A stretch of 64,000 bases of DNA. Origin: Sphingopyxis jiangsuensis (lineage in GTDB: Bacteria; Pseudomonadota; Alphaproteobacteria; Sphingomonadales; Sphingomonadaceae). Location: NCBI RefSeq assembly GCF_016734905.1, contig NZ_JAERPO010000003.1:221038-285037 (forward strand), written 5' to 3'. This document shows positions 1-9,445 of the stretch, one piece after another (positions within the stretch are counted from its first letter, which is position 1; every line of letters starts with the position of its first letter). The translations under genes were made by a program, and so were the position numbers. The notes under the pieces were generated by a model. The model ran no database searches. It worked only from the letters and a program-made list of their open reading frames with translations, and was not told the DNA's origin.

Positions 1-179
1 GCCCCTGGCCGGCGCTCCGCCTTGCACGCGCGATGCGCGACGCGCGCGACGTGCTGCTGCTCGCCGACGATCCGCAAGCGGGCCGCGAAGTTGCGGCGCT
101 GGCCGCCGAACATGGCTGGCGCGTGGAGCTGCGCAGCGATGCCGAGGGCGAGGGGCGTTGGCGCGTCCGGCGCGACTGA
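1..179 (+). CDS. TusA-like sulfurtransferase, 3' end only
   Basis: Only the last 58 codons are in the window, read in the frame that starts at base 3. The first visible residues are PWPALRLARAM, and the two bases before them (GC) would complete a TGC cysteine codon. That would restore the CPxP motif of TusA/SirA proteins, whose cysteine carries a persulfide. The rest (LLLADDPQAG, then ALAAEHGW) fits the second half of the family's roughly 75-80-residue fold. Family members relay sulfur to tRNA thiolation, molybdenum cofactor or other pathways; the one served here cannot be told. The gene ends 115 bases before the HPt gene. Confidence 0.7.
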   Translation, partial: PWPALRLARAMRDARDVLLLADDPQAGREVAALAAEHGWRVELRSDAEGEGRWRVRRD

Positions 180-294
180 CCCGAAACGGGACGGCTTCGG
201 CGTTCGGAGAGCCTCCGCGTAACCTCTTTTTTACCCCCTTTTGGCATCACCCATGTCGGGACCAAGACCGACTTGAACACCGAGGGACGCAACA

Positions 295-699
295 TTGGAC
301 GAAATCCTGGTCGATTGGGATGAATTTCGTGCGACGCGCGCGCAGTTGGGTGCGGCGTTTGTGCGGATTCTGGGCTATTTTCGCGAGGACGGGACCAAGT
401 CGGTCGCGGCGATCGAAGAGGCGATGCGCGCCCGTGATGCGCGGGGTCTCGTCATGCCGGCGCACACGCTGAAGAGCGAAGCGCGTCAGTTCGGTGCCGA
501 ACGCCTGGGCCAATTGTCCGAGGATATCGAAATGTTTGCGCGGCGCTGCGTCGAGGCACAGGTCAGCCCCGAGGAATATCTGCCGCGCGTCGTCGGCCTG
601 CGCGCATTGTTCGAAGAAACGCTAGGCGCGCTCGAGCGCGAAGCGAACCCGCTCGTCCAGCGCCGCCCGACGACCTTCGGGCGCGCCGTCAGCTACTGA
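295..699 (+). CDS. HPt-domain phosphotransfer protein
   Basis: A 134-residue protein consisting of little more than a histidine phosphotransfer domain. The segment AHTLKSEARQFGAERL matches the HPt helix; His57 is the likely phosphorylated residue that shuttles phosphate between a hybrid kinase receiver and a response regulator. The start is TTG at 295, supported by GAGGGA at 282-287 seven bases upstream; no ATG lies in a sensible place. No kinase is adjacent. The only hybrid kinase in the window is at 38951-40912, and a link to it would be a guess. The 3' end overlaps the end of the convergent DUF418 gene by 7 bases. Confidence 0.8.
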   Translation: MDEILVDWDEFRATRAQLGAAFVRILGYFREDGTKSVAAIEEAMRARDARGLVMPAHTLKSEARQFGAERLGQLSEDIEMFARRCVEAQVSPEEYLPRVVGLRALFEETLGALEREANPLVQRRPTTFGRAVSY

Positions 700-1946
700 A
701 ATCCCGGAACGCGGCGCATCGGCTGCAGGCTTCCGCGGGCGAGCGTGCGCCACAGCCATTCGAGCGGGCCATAGGCGAAGCGGTCGAGCCAGGGCTTCGA
801 CCACAGCAGCATGACCGCCCACATTCCGATGCAGAATAAATAGAGCGTCCAGCGATCGACCTGGCCAAACAGGTCGAGCCCATAGCCATAGAAGATCGTC
901 GTCATCACGATGCTGGTGCCGAGGTAGTTGGAAAATGCCGTCCGTCCGGCAGCCGCGACACGCGCGATGCCGCCGCCGTCGGCGTAGCGCCGGATCAGCA
1001 GCAACAGCAGCGCGGCATAAGCAATCGTCATCATCAACCGGCCCGGCGCCGCCCACGCCAAAAAGGCGTTGACCGCGACGATATAATCAAAGCCCGAACG
1101 CCATTGGAGCCATGCGACGATCAATGTGAGCAATATGCCCGGCGGAAGCCAGCGCCAGACGATCCGCCGATAGGCGTCGGTGGTCCAGTCGCCGGTCAGG
1201 AACCCGTTTCGGAACAGCGCCATGCCCAGCATCATCATCGGGAGCGTTTCGAGCATCATCATTATGACACCGATGAAAGGATTGACGGCATTTCCCAGTC
1301 GCTCGTCGACGATCGCGGCATATCCACCGCGATAGAGTGCAACCTCGTCGATCGCCTCCCGGTCGATCTTGGCATATTCGGCGCGGACTTCGCGCCCCGC
1401 TTCGACGAGCGGCGAGGTCGGATCATCGGCGGCGCTCGCGACGGCGAGCTGCGCGCCGAAGAACAGCGATGTCAGGACAACGCCCAAAGTATAGAGGCCG
1501 AGAGCCCATTTGATCAGCCGCCGCGCCTCCCAGCGCCGGAAGCCGAATGCGACGCAGCCAACCGCGGCATAGAGGAACAAAATGTCACCCCACCAGATGA
1601 AGAAATAGTGGCACAGCCCAAAGACCGCCAGCCAGAACATCCGACGATAATGGACCGACCGAGGGTTGTTTCCGCGCGCGTCCGCGCGGTCGACGATCAA
1701 CAACATGCTTGCGCCGAACAAGATCGAAAAGAGGCCGCGCATCTTGCCGTCTACCAGCAGGAAACCAAATCCCCATGCCGCAATATCGCTTGGCGACGTG
1801 CCGCCAAAGGCTTTGGGCGAAAGATAGGCCATCTCGGGCATTGCAAAGGCGACGATATTCATCGCAAGGATGCCCATCACTGCAAAACCGCGCAGCGCGT
1901 CGAGCGTCACGATGCGGGTCGATGCGGGCGCGGTGGTGGCAGACAT
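693..1946 (-). CDS. DUF418 family multi-spanning membrane protein
   Basis: A 417-residue inner-membrane protein with many hydrophobic segments. The N-terminus (LDALRGFAVMGILAMNIV) is the signature of the DUF418/YeiB-like family, and the C-terminal third (NYLGTSIVMTTIFYGYG) matches the DUF418 domain proper. Its biochemical function is unknown. I chose the ATG at 1946 because the family signature begins ten residues later; a longer frame to 2063 would overlap the neighbouring gene. It lies 28 bases downstream of the nitroreductase gene on the same strand and is probably cotranscribed with it. It runs tail-to-tail into the HPt gene. Confidence 0.85.
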   Translation of the reverse strand: MSATTAPASTRIVTLDALRGFAVMGILAMNIVAFAMPEMAYLSPKAFGGTSPSDIAAWGFGFLLVDGKMRGLFSILFGASMLLIVDRADARGNNPRSVHYRRMFWLAVFGLCHYFFIWWGDILFLYAAVGCVAFGFRRWEARRLIKWALGLYTLGVVLTSLFFGAQLAVASAADDPTSPLVEAGREVRAEYAKIDREAIDEVALYRGGYAAIVDERLGNAVNPFIGVIMMMLETLPMMMLGMALFRNGFLTGDWTTDAYRRIVWRWLPPGILLTLIVAWLQWRSGFDYIVAVNAFLAWAAPGRLMMTIAYAALLLLLIRRYADGGGIARVAAAGRTAFSNYLGTSIVMTTIFYGYGLDLFGQVDRWTLYLFCIGMWAVMLLWSKPWLDRFAYGPLEWLWRTLARGSLQPMRRVPGFQ

Positions 1947-1974
1947 GGCGTTCTCCGGCTGTGTTATTGCAATG

Positions 1975-2694
1975 CTACAGCCAAGATGCGATCTGATCGA
2001 GCGGCTTTTTGCGCGTCGCGTGAACGGGCACCGTTGCGTCGGGCGCAGGGTGTCCGGCGACAACCAGCATCAGCGGCTTTTCGTCGGCGGGGCGCCCGCA
2101 AATGTCGCGCAGGAACCCCATCGGCGAGGGTGTGTGCGTCAGCGTCGCGAGCCCGGCGTTGTGGAGCGCGGTGAGCAGCAGTCCGCACGCGATCCCGACG
2201 CTTTCGGTGACATAATAATTCTGCCGCGATTCGCCGGGCTCGATGCCGCCGCGCCGTTGACCGAACACGACGATCAGCCACGGCGCCAAATCGAGAAATC
2301 CCTTGTCCTCGTCGGTCCCGAGCGGCGCGAGCGCTTCGAGCCATTCCTGTCCGGCGCGGCTCGCATAAAAGGCCGCTTCCTCTTCCTCGGCTGCGAGGCG
2401 GATGCGGTGCTTCACCTCGGGCGAGGATATCGCGGCAAAATGCCAGGGCTGGTGGTTCGCGCCGCTGGGCGCGGTTCCCGCAGCTTCGATCGCCGCCGCA
2501 ATCACGGCGCGCGGTACAGGCGCATCGGTGAACATGCGGCATGTACGGCGTTTGCCAACATGGTCGCGAAACGCCTCGGCGGCGGCGATCCGCTCGGCAT
2601 CGGACATGGCAGGGAGGGCGGTATAGGGGATCGTCGCGTGCGGCTTCATGCCGCGGGTGTAGCGTGCCGCTTTCGACTGGACCAGCGCGTTCAT
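1975..2694 (-). CDS. FMN-dependent nitroreductase family protein
   Basis: A 239-residue nitroreductase-fold flavoprotein. KRRTCRMFTDAPVP near residue 50 and GTAPSGANHQPWHF near residue 75 are the FMN-binding signatures, closest in style to the iodotyrosine-dehalogenase-like branch (SGANHQPW). It would reduce nitro, quinone or halogenated aromatic compounds using NAD(P)H; the true substrate is unknown. The start could be ATG 2694 or the internal ATG 2649, which begins MKPHATIPYTAL; neither has a clear Shine-Dalgarno. It is divergent from the Coq4-like gene, with a palindrome between them, and DUF418 follows in the same direction. Confidence 0.85.
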   Translation of the reverse strand: MNALVQSKAARYTRGMKPHATIPYTALPAMSDAERIAAAEAFRDHVGKRRTCRMFTDAPVPRAVIAAAIEAAGTAPSGANHQPWHFAAISSPEVKHRIRLAAEEEEAAFYASRAGQEWLEALAPLGTDEDKGFLDLAPWLIVVFGQRRGGIEPGESRQNYYVTESVGIACGLLLTALHNAGLATLTHTPSPMGFLRDICGRPADEKPLMLVVAGHPAPDATVPVHATRKKPLDQIASWL

Positions 2695-2701
2695 GCTATA
2701 T

Positions 2702-2715
2702 TGACATTTATGTCA
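2702..2715. promoter_or_regulatory. Palindromic operator candidate TGACAT-TT-ATGTCA
   Basis: A perfect inverted repeat of 6-base arms with a 2-base spacer, in the 66-base gap between the divergent nitroreductase and Coq4-like genes. It overlaps a TTGACA (2701-2706) that could be the -35 of the rightward gene, with TATCCG at 2723-2728 as a weak -10. The layout suits a TetR- or MarR-type repressor, but no regulator gene is adjacent, so the binding protein is unknown. Confidence 0.4.
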
Positions 2716-2760
2716 GTAATGCTATCCGGATATTGCAAGGATTCGCTGAAGAGGTTCACC

Positions 2761-3576
2761 ATGACCACTATCCCGCTCTCCCATCCCGATCGCACCGACA
2801 CCGGATTCCGCCCGCTCAAGGCGTGGCACCATTTCCGCAAGCTGATTGCCGACAAGGAAGACACCGAACAGGTCTTCCACATCATCGAGGCGCTGCGCGA
2901 CCGCCGCTTCGAAAAGGCGACGCAGGCGTTTTTTGCGACGCCCGAGGGACAGAAGCAGCTGGCCGAGCGCCCCTACCTCCCGGCGATGCTCGACAATCAC
3001 GATGCGCTGCGCAAGCTGCCCGAGGGCAGCGTCGGGCGCACCTATGTCGATTTCATGGAGCGCGAGGGGTTGACGGCGCAGGGCCTCGTCGATGAATTCG
3101 ACAAATTCCGCCGCGGCCAGCCGCGCTACAACGATATGCTCGAACTCTATGGCAACCGGCTGCGCGACACGCACGACCTGTTCCATATCCTGACCGGCTA
3201 TGGCCGCGACGCATTGGGCGAACAATGCGTGCTCGCCTTTTCCTACAGCCAGAACCCGAGTTGGGGCACGCTGTTCATCGCCTGGGCGGGCGCGCGCGAA
3301 ATCCGCAAGGGTTTCGGAAATCGCTATCCGATCTATGCTGCCGTTCGCGAAGGCCAGCGCATCGGCCGCGCCGCGCAGCCGATTGCGCATCAGGATATTG
3401 CTGCGCTGCTTGCCGAACCGCTCGACGTCGCGCGCGCGCGGCTTGGGATCGCCGAGCCAGCGACCTATAAGCAGGTCCACGCGATGATGCGCGCCGACGG
3501 CATCGACCCATATGACCTGTTAGGGCAGAAGGCGGCTGAAGCGGCGACACCACCGCAACTCGCGAAGGCGGCCTGA
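2761..3576 (+). CDS. Coq4-like ubiquinone biosynthesis family protein
   Basis: A 271-residue protein with the Coq4 hallmark: HDLFH at 138-142 followed by GYGRDALGE, with Glu154. This is the HDxxH-x11-E metal-binding motif. Eukaryotic Coq4 takes part in ubiquinone assembly, with a proposed role in C1 decarboxylation/hydroxylation; bacterial members are plausible quinone-biosynthesis or scaffold proteins, with less evidence. The ATG at 2761 is preceded by GAAGAGG at 2748-2754. It is divergent from the nitroreductase and ends 3 bases before the convergent DUF72 gene. An antisense frame covers much of it and is a shadow. Confidence 0.8.
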   Translation: MTTIPLSHPDRTDTGFRPLKAWHHFRKLIADKEDTEQVFHIIEALRDRRFEKATQAFFATPEGQKQLAERPYLPAMLDNHDALRKLPEGSVGRTYVDFMEREGLTAQGLVDEFDKFRRGQPRYNDMLELYGNRLRDTHDLFHILTGYGRDALGEQCVLAFSYSQNPSWGTLFIAWAGAREIRKGFGNRYPIYAAVREGQRIGRAAQPIAHQDIAALLAEPLDVARARLGIAEPATYKQVHAMMRADGIDPYDLLGQKAAEAATPPQLAKAA

Positions 3577-3579
3577 GGC

Positions 3580-4326
3580 TCAGCCGCTCGGTTGCAATCG
3601 CGCGATCAGCGCCTGCGCGGCCGCCGGGTTGCGGACCTTCGCGCCGGAAATGAAGAAGATATAGGCGGTGCGCCCGTTCGCGGCCCATTCGCGCGCGCGG
3701 CCCGCCCAATGATCGAGCGCGCCATCGTCATAGCCGGTTGCGACATCGTCGGTGCTGCGCTGCAGCCGCGCATAGGTGAAGTCGGCAGTCTGCTCGTCGA
3801 TGCACGGAAATTCGTCGCTGTCGGCAAAGACGATAGCCGCGTTCCGCTCGCGCGCGAGGTCGACGAAGGCAGCATCGCGAAAGCTTTCGTGGCGCACCTC
3901 GATCGCGTGGCGCAGCGGCAACCCGTCCTGATTTTCCGGAAGCAGGTCGAGGAAGCGCGCGAAATCGTCGCGCTCGAATTTCTTGGTGGCCATGAACTGC
4001 CAGAGGATCGGGCCGAGCCGGTCGCCGAGCCGTGTCAGTCCCTGCGTCAGGAATTTCTCGACCGATGCCGCGCCGTCGGCGAGTATTTTGCGGTTGGTGC
4101 AGAAACGCGACGCCTTGACGCTGAACTTGAACCCGTCGGGGACCGATGCCGCCCAGTTCGCGAAGCTTTCGGGCTTCTGGCTGCCATAATAGGTGCCGTT
4201 GATCTCGATGCCCGTCAGATGCTCGCCGGCATATTCGAGTTCGCGTTTCTGCGGGTGCTTCGGCGGGTAAAAGGTCCCACGCCATGGTTCGTAGGTCCAG
4301 CCGCCGATGCCGATGCGGATGCTCAT
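3580..4326 (-). CDS. DUF72 domain-containing protein
   Basis: A 248-residue DUF72 (YecE-like) TIM-barrel protein. It begins MSIRIGIGGWTYEPWRGTFY, contains EINGTYYGSQKPESFANW and PILWQF, and ends with the IFFISGAKVRNP motif, which together define the family. The biochemical role is not established. The ATG at 4326 has AGGA eight bases upstream, so upstream in-frame methionines were rejected. It lies 55 bases downstream of purL on the same strand and may be cotranscribed. It converges with the Coq4-like gene with a 3-base gap. Confidence 0.85.
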   Translation of the reverse strand: MSIRIGIGGWTYEPWRGTFYPPKHPQKRELEYAGEHLTGIEINGTYYGSQKPESFANWAASVPDGFKFSVKASRFCTNRKILADGAASVEKFLTQGLTRLGDRLGPILWQFMATKKFERDDFARFLDLLPENQDGLPLRHAIEVRHESFRDAAFVDLARERNAAIVFADSDEFPCIDEQTADFTYARLQRSTDDVATGYDDGALDHWAGRAREWAANGRTAYIFFISGAKVRNPAAAQALIARLQPSG

Positions 4327-4381
4327 CGCTTTATCCTTTCCGCAATTCATCCATCTTCGCCGGGATGATGAGGTGAGGATA

Positions 4382-6637
4382 CTAAGCCAGCGCCGCATCC
4401 GCCCCCATCAGCTTCGGGAAAAACCCTTCATGCGCCTCGCGCAGTTCCGCGAGCGTCACCTGATGGTCGCTCTCGGGCAGTTCGAAGACGATCCGGTCCC
4501 TGATCGTGCGGCCGAGCGGGTCGACCGGCACATCCGCGCGGCCTGCGGCGTCGAGGAAATCGGCGAGGCAGGTGTCGCAGACGGTGACGAGATAAAGCCC
4601 CTGATCCTCGCCGAAGAAGCTTTCGGCGACACCGAACGGCTGTTCTTCGCTCACGAGAACGCCGATGTTCGACTTGAGCGCCATTTCGGCGAGCGTCACC
4701 GCTACGCCGCCGTCGGAGACGTCGTGGCACGCCGTTATCCAGCCGGCATTGATGCTCGCACGGATGAAGTCGCCCGTGCGCTTTTCGGCCTTCAGGTCGA
4801 CCGGCGGCGGCGGGCCTTCCTCGCGTCCGTGGATTTCGCGCAGCCACGCCGACTGGCCGAGGTGCCCCATGCGTTCGCCGACCGCGAGCACGATGTCGCC
4901 GGTTTGCTTGAAGCCGATGCCGACGGCCTTCGACAGATCGTCGATCACGCCGACGCCGCCGATTGCGGGGGTCGGCAGAATCGCGCTGCCGCCACCGGTC
5001 GCCTTGCTCTCGTTATAGAGGCTGACGTTGCCCGAGACGATCGGATAGTCGAGCGCGCGACACGCGGCAGCCATGCCGTCGAGACAGCCGACAATCTGCC
5101 CCATGATTTCGGGGCGCTGCGGGTTCGCAAAGTTCAGGCAGTTGGTGATCGCGAGCGGCGTCGCGCCGACCGCGCTGATGTTGCGCCATGTTTCGGCGAC
5201 CGCCTGCTTGCCGCCCTCGAACGGGTCGGCGTAGCAATAGCGCGGGGTGCAGTCGGTGCTCATCGCCAGCGCGCGGTTCGTCCCGTGGATGCGGACGAGC
5301 GCGGCGTCGCCGCCGGTCTGCACGGTATCGCCGCCGACCTGACTGTCATATTGCTCCCAGATCCAGCGACGGCTCGCGATGTCAGGGGTGCCCATCAGGG
5401 CCTTGAGGTCGGCCGCGACGTCCGAGGTTTCGGGGACGTTGGTGAGGTCGGCCTGCTTCGGCGTCGGAACGTGCGGCCGGTCGTAGAGCGGGGCATCGTC
5501 GGCGAGCGGGGCGAGCGGGATGTCGCAGACGATCTCGCCATGATGTTCGAGCACCATGCGGCCGGTGTCGGTGACGGTGCCGATGACCGCGAAGTCGAGT
5601 TCCCATTTCTCGAAGATCGCCTTGGCGAAGTCTTCCTTGCCGGGCTTCAGGACCATGAGCATCCGCTCCTGGCTTTCCGACAGCATCATCTCATAGGCTG
5701 TCATGCCCGTCTCGCGCTGCGGCACATCGTCCATCTTGAGGTGGAGGCCGACGCCGCCCTTCGACGCCATTTCGACCGACGATGACGTAAGCCCGGCTGC
5801 GCCCATGTCCTGGATCGCGACGATCGCGTCCGACGCCATCAGCTCGAGGCACGCCTCGATCAGCAATTTTTCGGTGAAGGGATCGCCGACCTGCACCGTC
5901 GGGCGCTTTTCCTCGGCATCCTCGCCGAAGTCGGCCGACGCCATCGTCGCGCCGTGGATGCCGTCGCGGCCGGTTTTGGACCCGACATAGACGATCGGAT
6001 TGCCGACGCCCGAGGCCGCCGAATAGAAGATCTTGTCCTGCTCGGCGACGCCGACTGTCATCGCATTGACGAGGATATTGCCGTCATAGGCTTTGTGGAA
6101 ATTGACCTCGCCGCCGACGGTCGGCACGCCGACGCAATTGCCATAGCCGCCGATGCCGTGGACGACGCCCGAGATCAGGTGACGCATCTTCGGATGGTCG
6201 GGGCGGCCAAAGCGCAGCGCGTTGAGGTTCGCGACCGGGCGCGCGCCCATGGTGAAGACGTCGCGCAAAATGCCGCCGACGCCCGTAGCCGCGCCCTGAT
6301 AGGGTTCGATGTAGCTCGGGTGGTTGTGGCTCTCCATCTTGAAGATCGCGGCGAGCTTCTTGCCCTCGGGGCCTTCGCCGATGTCGATGACGCCGGCATT
6401 CTCGCCGGGACCGCAGATCACCCACGGCGCCTCGGTCGGCAGTTTCTTCAAATGGATGCGCGAGCTTTTGTAGCTGCAATGCTCGGACCACATGACCGAG
6501 AAAATGCCAAGCTCGACAAGGTTCGGCTCGCGCCCGAGCGCGTGGAGCACGCGCTCATATTCTTCCGGCGAGAGGCCGTGTTCGGCGACGATCTCGGGGG
6601 TGATGACGGAGGCGGGCGCGGTTGCAGTCTGAGTCAT
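4382..6637 (-). CDS. purL: Phosphoribosylformylglycinamidine synthase subunit PurL
   Basis: A 751-residue synthase subunit of the small (PurS/PurQ-dependent) PurL type. It catalyses ATP-dependent conversion of FGAR to FGAM in purine synthesis, using ammonia supplied by PurQ. Visible family features are [16 protein letters not shown] near residue 45, [17 protein letters not shown] near 100, the glycine-rich [13 protein letters not shown] region and [15 protein letters not shown] in the second half. Length matches the short PurL class. ATG 6637 is preceded by AAGG at a suitable distance. PurS and PurQ genes are not in this window. Confidence 0.97.
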   Translation of the reverse strand: MTQTATAPASVITPEIVAEHGLSPEEYERVLHALGREPNLVELGIFSVMWSEHCSYKSSRIHLKKLPTEAPWVICGPGENAGVIDIGEGPEGKKLAAIFKMESHNHPSYIEPYQGAATGVGGILRDVFTMGARPVANLNALRFGRPDHPKMRHLISGVVHGIGGYGNCVGVPTVGGEVNFHKAYDGNILVNAMTVGVAEQDKIFYSAASGVGNPIVYVGSKTGRDGIHGATMASADFGEDAEEKRPTVQVGDPFTEKLLIEACLELMASDAIVAIQDMGAAGLTSSSVEMASKGGVGLHLKMDDVPQRETGMTAYEMMLSESQERMLMVLKPGKEDFAKAIFEKWELDFAVIGTVTDTGRMVLEHHGEIVCDIPLAPLADDAPLYDRPHVPTPKQADLTNVPETSDVAADLKALMGTPDIASRRWIWEQYDSQVGGDTVQTGGDAALVRIHGTNRALAMSTDCTPRYCYADPFEGGKQAVAETWRNISAVGATPLAITNCLNFANPQRPEIMGQIVGCLDGMAAACRALDYPIVSGNVSLYNESKATGGGSAILPTPAIGGVGVIDDLSKAVGIGFKQTGDIVLAVGERMGHLGQSAWLREIHGREEGPPPPVDLKAEKRTGDFIRASINAGWITACHDVSDGGVAVTLAEMALKSNIGVLVSEEQPFGVAESFFGEDQGLYLVTVCDTCLADFLDAAGRADVPVDPLGRTIRDRIVFELPESDHQVTLAELREAHEGFFPKLMGADAALA

Positions 6638-6672
6638 GGCGCGCCTTTAGCCGCGCGCGCGCGAAACGAACA

Positions 6673-6706
6673 GACCCCATGTGCCTGTCGCGTGGCACAT
6701 GGGGTC
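6673..6706 (-). terminator. Stem-loop terminator after the 98-residue secreted protein gene
   Basis: A perfect 13-base-pair stem (GACCCCATGTGCC / GGCACATGGGGTC) with an 8-base loop lies between the 98-codon gene and purL, both on the minus strand. Read leftward it is followed by TGTTCGTTT, a weak U-rich run. It probably separates the two transcripts. Confidence 0.6.
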
Positions 6707-6719
6707 CGAAAATCGACGA

Positions 6720-7016
6720 TCAGCGCGAGGCGAGCGTCGTCGCGGGCTTGTCGAGCGGCTTGACGTCGCGCAGCGTGAAGCTGACCTGCTGCGACCCGAC
6801 GGTGCCGCGGACGCGGTGCTTGCCGATGCGCAGGGTGAACGGCTTGCCCGTCTTTTCCTCGACGCCTTCGATGACGCGCCCGTTGTCGGTCGACGTAACC
6901 GTATAGCTATAGACATTTCCGCCATGCTCGAACCGCTTGACGTCGGGGTCTTTCGCATGGACGGCGGCGGGCGTCAGCGTCGCGAGAGCCGATACGGCCA
7001 GAATGATCGTTTTCAT
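6720..7016 (-). CDS. Small secreted protein of unknown function
   Basis: A 98-residue protein with a clear signal peptide (MKTIILAVSALATLTPAAVHA) and a basic mature part of about 77 residues. I do not recognise a named domain. The text resembles other short periplasmic proteins of alphaproteobacteria with a beta-rich body (YSYTVTSTDNGRVIEG, KPFTLRIGKHRVRG). The ATG at 7016 has AAGGA eight bases upstream, which rules out the longer reading from 7043. It has its own terminator downstream and no obvious operon partner. Confidence 0.75.
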   Translation of the reverse strand: MKTIILAVSALATLTPAAVHAKDPDVKRFEHGGNVYSYTVTSTDNGRVIEGVEEKTGKPFTLRIGKHRVRGTVGSQQVSFTLRDVKPLDKPATTLASR

Positions 7017-7147
7017 GGTGCAAGTCCTTGTCTGATTGAACAAAACTTGCCTTTAAGCCCCTCTTTATTGTGCGATGCAGCATGACGCGCTCGTCTCGTG
7101 TCAGCAATTGCAAAAAACCGAATCGCGATTGCAGCGCAGCGAACCCC

Positions 7148-7564
7148 TCAGCCGCCGCGCGGCAGGAATGTGAGCACAAGCCAAGCTGCCGCTCCGGCAG
7201 CAAAGCCCGTCGCAAAGCTGCCCCAGATTATGTCGAGCACGGTGATTTTGAGCGACCAGATCTTCATCGTCGCATGATTGGTCAGGTCGTAGGTCATGTA
7301 ACAAAAGAAGCCGAACAACGCCCCCCACTGCGCCGCGACCTGCCATTTCCCCGCCGTAAGCGCAGGGCTAATCGCGAAGATCTGGATGCCGACCATATAG
7401 AGCCCATAGAAGACCAGCGCCGGTACCGGGCGCCAGCCGTCCATCAGCAATTCGCCGATTTCGGGACGGTAAAGCCTGGGGCCGACGCGCGTCAGCCAGA
7501 GGGCATCGAGTAGGCCGAAGATGATCGCGGTGGCGCCAAAGGCTGCTATTGTCTGCAGAGCCAT
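7148..7564 (-). CDS. DUF2177 family membrane protein
   Basis: A 138-residue protein with four predicted transmembrane helices. The segments [20 protein letters not shown] and [20 protein letters not shown] followed by IIWG are the DUF2177 signatures. The function of the family is not known. The ATG at 7564 has a GGGGAGA upstream at a normal distance. It is divergent from xseB, with about 90 bases between the two starts. Confidence 0.85.
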   Translation of the reverse strand: MALQTIAAFGATAIIFGLLDALWLTRVGPRLYRPEIGELLMDGWRPVPALVFYGLYMVGIQIFAISPALTAGKWQVAAQWGALFGFFCYMTYDLTNHATMKIWSLKITVLDIIWGSFATGFAAGAAAWLVLTFLPRGG

Positions 7565-7655
7565 CCCAATTTCTCCCCTATGGCATGGACCTCAAAGGCT
7601 AAAGCAGGGCGGCGCGACGTCAAGCTTGACCGCGCGGGGGCGAAGGGGCCAAAGC

Positions 7656-7913
7656 ATGGGCATGACGGACACCCCTGAAGCGGACATTTCCAAGCTGTCG
7701 TTCGAAGCCGCGATGGGCGAGCTTGAGACAATCGTGCGCCGCCTCGAAAGCGGCGATGTGAGCCTTGAGGAATCGGTGGCGCTCTATGAGCGCGGGCACG
7801 CGCTTCGCCAGCATTGCGAAGCGCGGCTAGCGGCAGCGCAGGCGCGGATCGAGCAGGTCAGTCTGGGCGCCGACGGCCAGCCTGCCGGAACCACCCCCTT
7901 CGGCGAAAGCTGA
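7656..7913 (+). CDS. xseB: Exodeoxyribonuclease VII small subunit
   Basis: An 85-residue XseB. It associates in several copies with XseA to form the nuclease that degrades single-stranded DNA in both directions. [20 protein letters not shown] and [20 protein letters not shown] are the two helices of the family. I chose ATG 7656 over ATG 7662 because AAGGGG at 7643-7648 is spaced 7 bases from it. The stop is 4 bases before ispA, the usual xseB-ispA arrangement. Confidence 0.92.
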   Translation: MGMTDTPEADISKLSFEAAMGELETIVRRLESGDVSLEESVALYERGHALRQHCEARLAAAQARIEQVSLGADGQPAGTTPFGES

Positions 7914-7917
7914 CCGC

Positions 7918-8841
7918 ATGACGGTGCGGATCGACGGCGAAACGGCCAGTGCCGCGATGCGGGTCCGCGCGGCGCAGGCCGACGTCGCGGCGGGTGTCGA
8001 CGAATTGTTCGAGCGCTGGCTCGCCGTGCCCGCCGATCCGCGCGCGCGACTGTACGAGGCGATGCGTCACGCAGCGATCGCGGGGGGTAAACGGCTTCGC
8101 CCCTTGCTCGTGCGCGCCGCAGGCGACCTGTTCCATGTCGATCGCGCGCTGAGCTTGCGGGTCGGCGCGGCGGTCGAGGCGATGCATGTCTATTCGCTGA
8201 TCCACGACGATTTGCCGTGCATGGACGACGACGATCTGCGTCGCGGCAAGCCGACCGTTCACCGCGCCTTTGATGAGGCGACGGCGGTGCTTGCGGGCGA
8301 TTCGCTGCACGCACTCGCTTTCGAATGGCTTGTCGATCCGGCGACGCACAGCGATCCTTTCGTCCGCAGCGAACTGGTGCGCGAACTGGCGCGCGCCGCC
8401 GGTCCGGCGGGGATGGCGGGGGGGCAGATGATGGACCTCGCCGCCGAAACCGCCGATTTCGACCTGCCGACCGTCACGCGGCTTCAACAACTCAAGACCG
8501 GTGCGCTGATCGCCTTTTCGGTCGAGGCCGGCGCAATCCTGGCGCGCATCCCCCCCGACGGACGCATCCCGTTGCGCGGCTATGCGCGCGACATCGGCCT
8601 CGCTTTCCAGATCGCCGACGACATCATGGACGTCGAAGGCGACGAGGCGCTCGCCGGCAAGGCGCTCCACAAGGACGAAGCCGCGGGCAAGGCGACCTTC
8701 GTCACGTTGATGGGAATCGAACGCGCGCGCGAACAGGCAGGGCTTCTTGTCGAGCAGGCCATCGCGCATTTGTCGGGCTATGGCGACGAAGCCGCGCTGT
8801 TGCGCGCGATCGCAGCCTATGTGGTGGAAAGGGACCATTGA
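7918..8841 (+). CDS. ispA: Farnesyl diphosphate synthase
   Basis: A 307-residue polyprenyl synthetase. The first aspartate-rich motif is DDLPCMD at 97-103 and the second is DDIMD at 234-238; GGKRLRP near residue 57 binds the diphosphate. It condenses IPP with DMAPP and GPP to give farnesyl diphosphate for ubiquinone, undecaprenyl and carotenoid synthesis. It follows xseB by 4 bases, and its stop shares one base with the start of coaD. In many proteobacteria dxs follows ispA; here coaD does. Confidence 0.93.
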   Translation: MTVRIDGETASAAMRVRAAQADVAAGVDELFERWLAVPADPRARLYEAMRHAAIAGGKRLRPLLVRAAGDLFHVDRALSLRVGAAVEAMHVYSLIHDDLPCMDDDDLRRGKPTVHRAFDEATAVLAGDSLHALAFEWLVDPATHSDPFVRSELVRELARAAGPAGMAGGQMMDLAAETADFDLPTVTRLQQLKTGALIAFSVEAGAILARIPPDGRIPLRGYARDIGLAFQIADDIMDVEGDEALAGKALHKDEAAGKATFVTLMGIERAREQAGLLVEQAIAHLSGYGDEAALLRAIAAYVVERDH

Positions 8842-9347
8842 TGCGGGTGGGGGTTTATCCGGGGACGTTCGATCCGATCACGCTCGGCCACATGGACATC
8901 ATCCGGCGCGGGGCGAAGCTCGTCGACCAGCTGATCGTCGGCGTTACCACCAACATCGCGAAATCGCCGATGTTCGACGACGACGAGCGCATCGCGATGG
9001 TGAAGAGCGAAGTCGCGGGCATCGACGGCGATATCCGCGTCGTCGGTTTCAATTCGCTGCTGATGGATTTTGCCGAACGCGAAGGCGCGGGGATCATCGT
9101 TCGCGGGCTGCGTGCCGTCGCCGACTTTGAATATGAATATCAGATGGCGGGGATGAACCAGCAGCTCAACAACCGCGTCGAAACGGTATTCCTGATGGCC
9201 GATGTCAGCCTGCAACCAATTGCGTCGCGCTTGGTCAAGGAGATCGCGATCTTCGGCGGAGACATTCACAAATTCGTGACGCCCGCGGTGCGCGCGGCGG
9301 TCGAGACGCGCATCGCCGAACGCGGGTTGCGCCAGGGCGAGCTTTGA
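8841..9347 (+). CDS. coaD: Phosphopantetheine adenylyltransferase
   Basis: A 168-residue CoaD, the usual length. It transfers AMP to 4'-phosphopantetheine to give dephospho-CoA, the penultimate step of CoA synthesis. GTFDPITLGH near residue 10 is the nucleotidyltransferase T/HxGH motif, and GLRAVADFEYEYQMAGMN is a family signature. The start overlaps the ispA stop (TGATG, one shared base) and lies behind GGAAAGGGA, indicating translational coupling. Confidence 0.96.
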   Translation: MRVGVYPGTFDPITLGHMDIIRRGAKLVDQLIVGVTTNIAKSPMFDDDERIAMVKSEVAGIDGDIRVVGFNSLLMDFAEREGAGIIVRGLRAVADFEYEYQMAGMNQQLNNRVETVFLMADVSLQPIASRLVKEIAIFGGDIHKFVTPAVRAAVETRIAERGLRQGEL

Positions 9348-9445
9348 CATCGCGACCGATGCCAATCATTGAGCGTTCAGCTTTTTCCCGCTAGGGCGCG
9401 CCAAACGGGGCGCAAACCACGTATCAAACAAGAGGCCGATCCAGC

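Noticed and set aside
1104..2174. A 356-codon plus-strand frame over DUF418 and the nitroreductase
   Set aside because: Composition is Arg/Glu/Gln-rich with no domain, and it overlaps two recognisable genes on the other strand.
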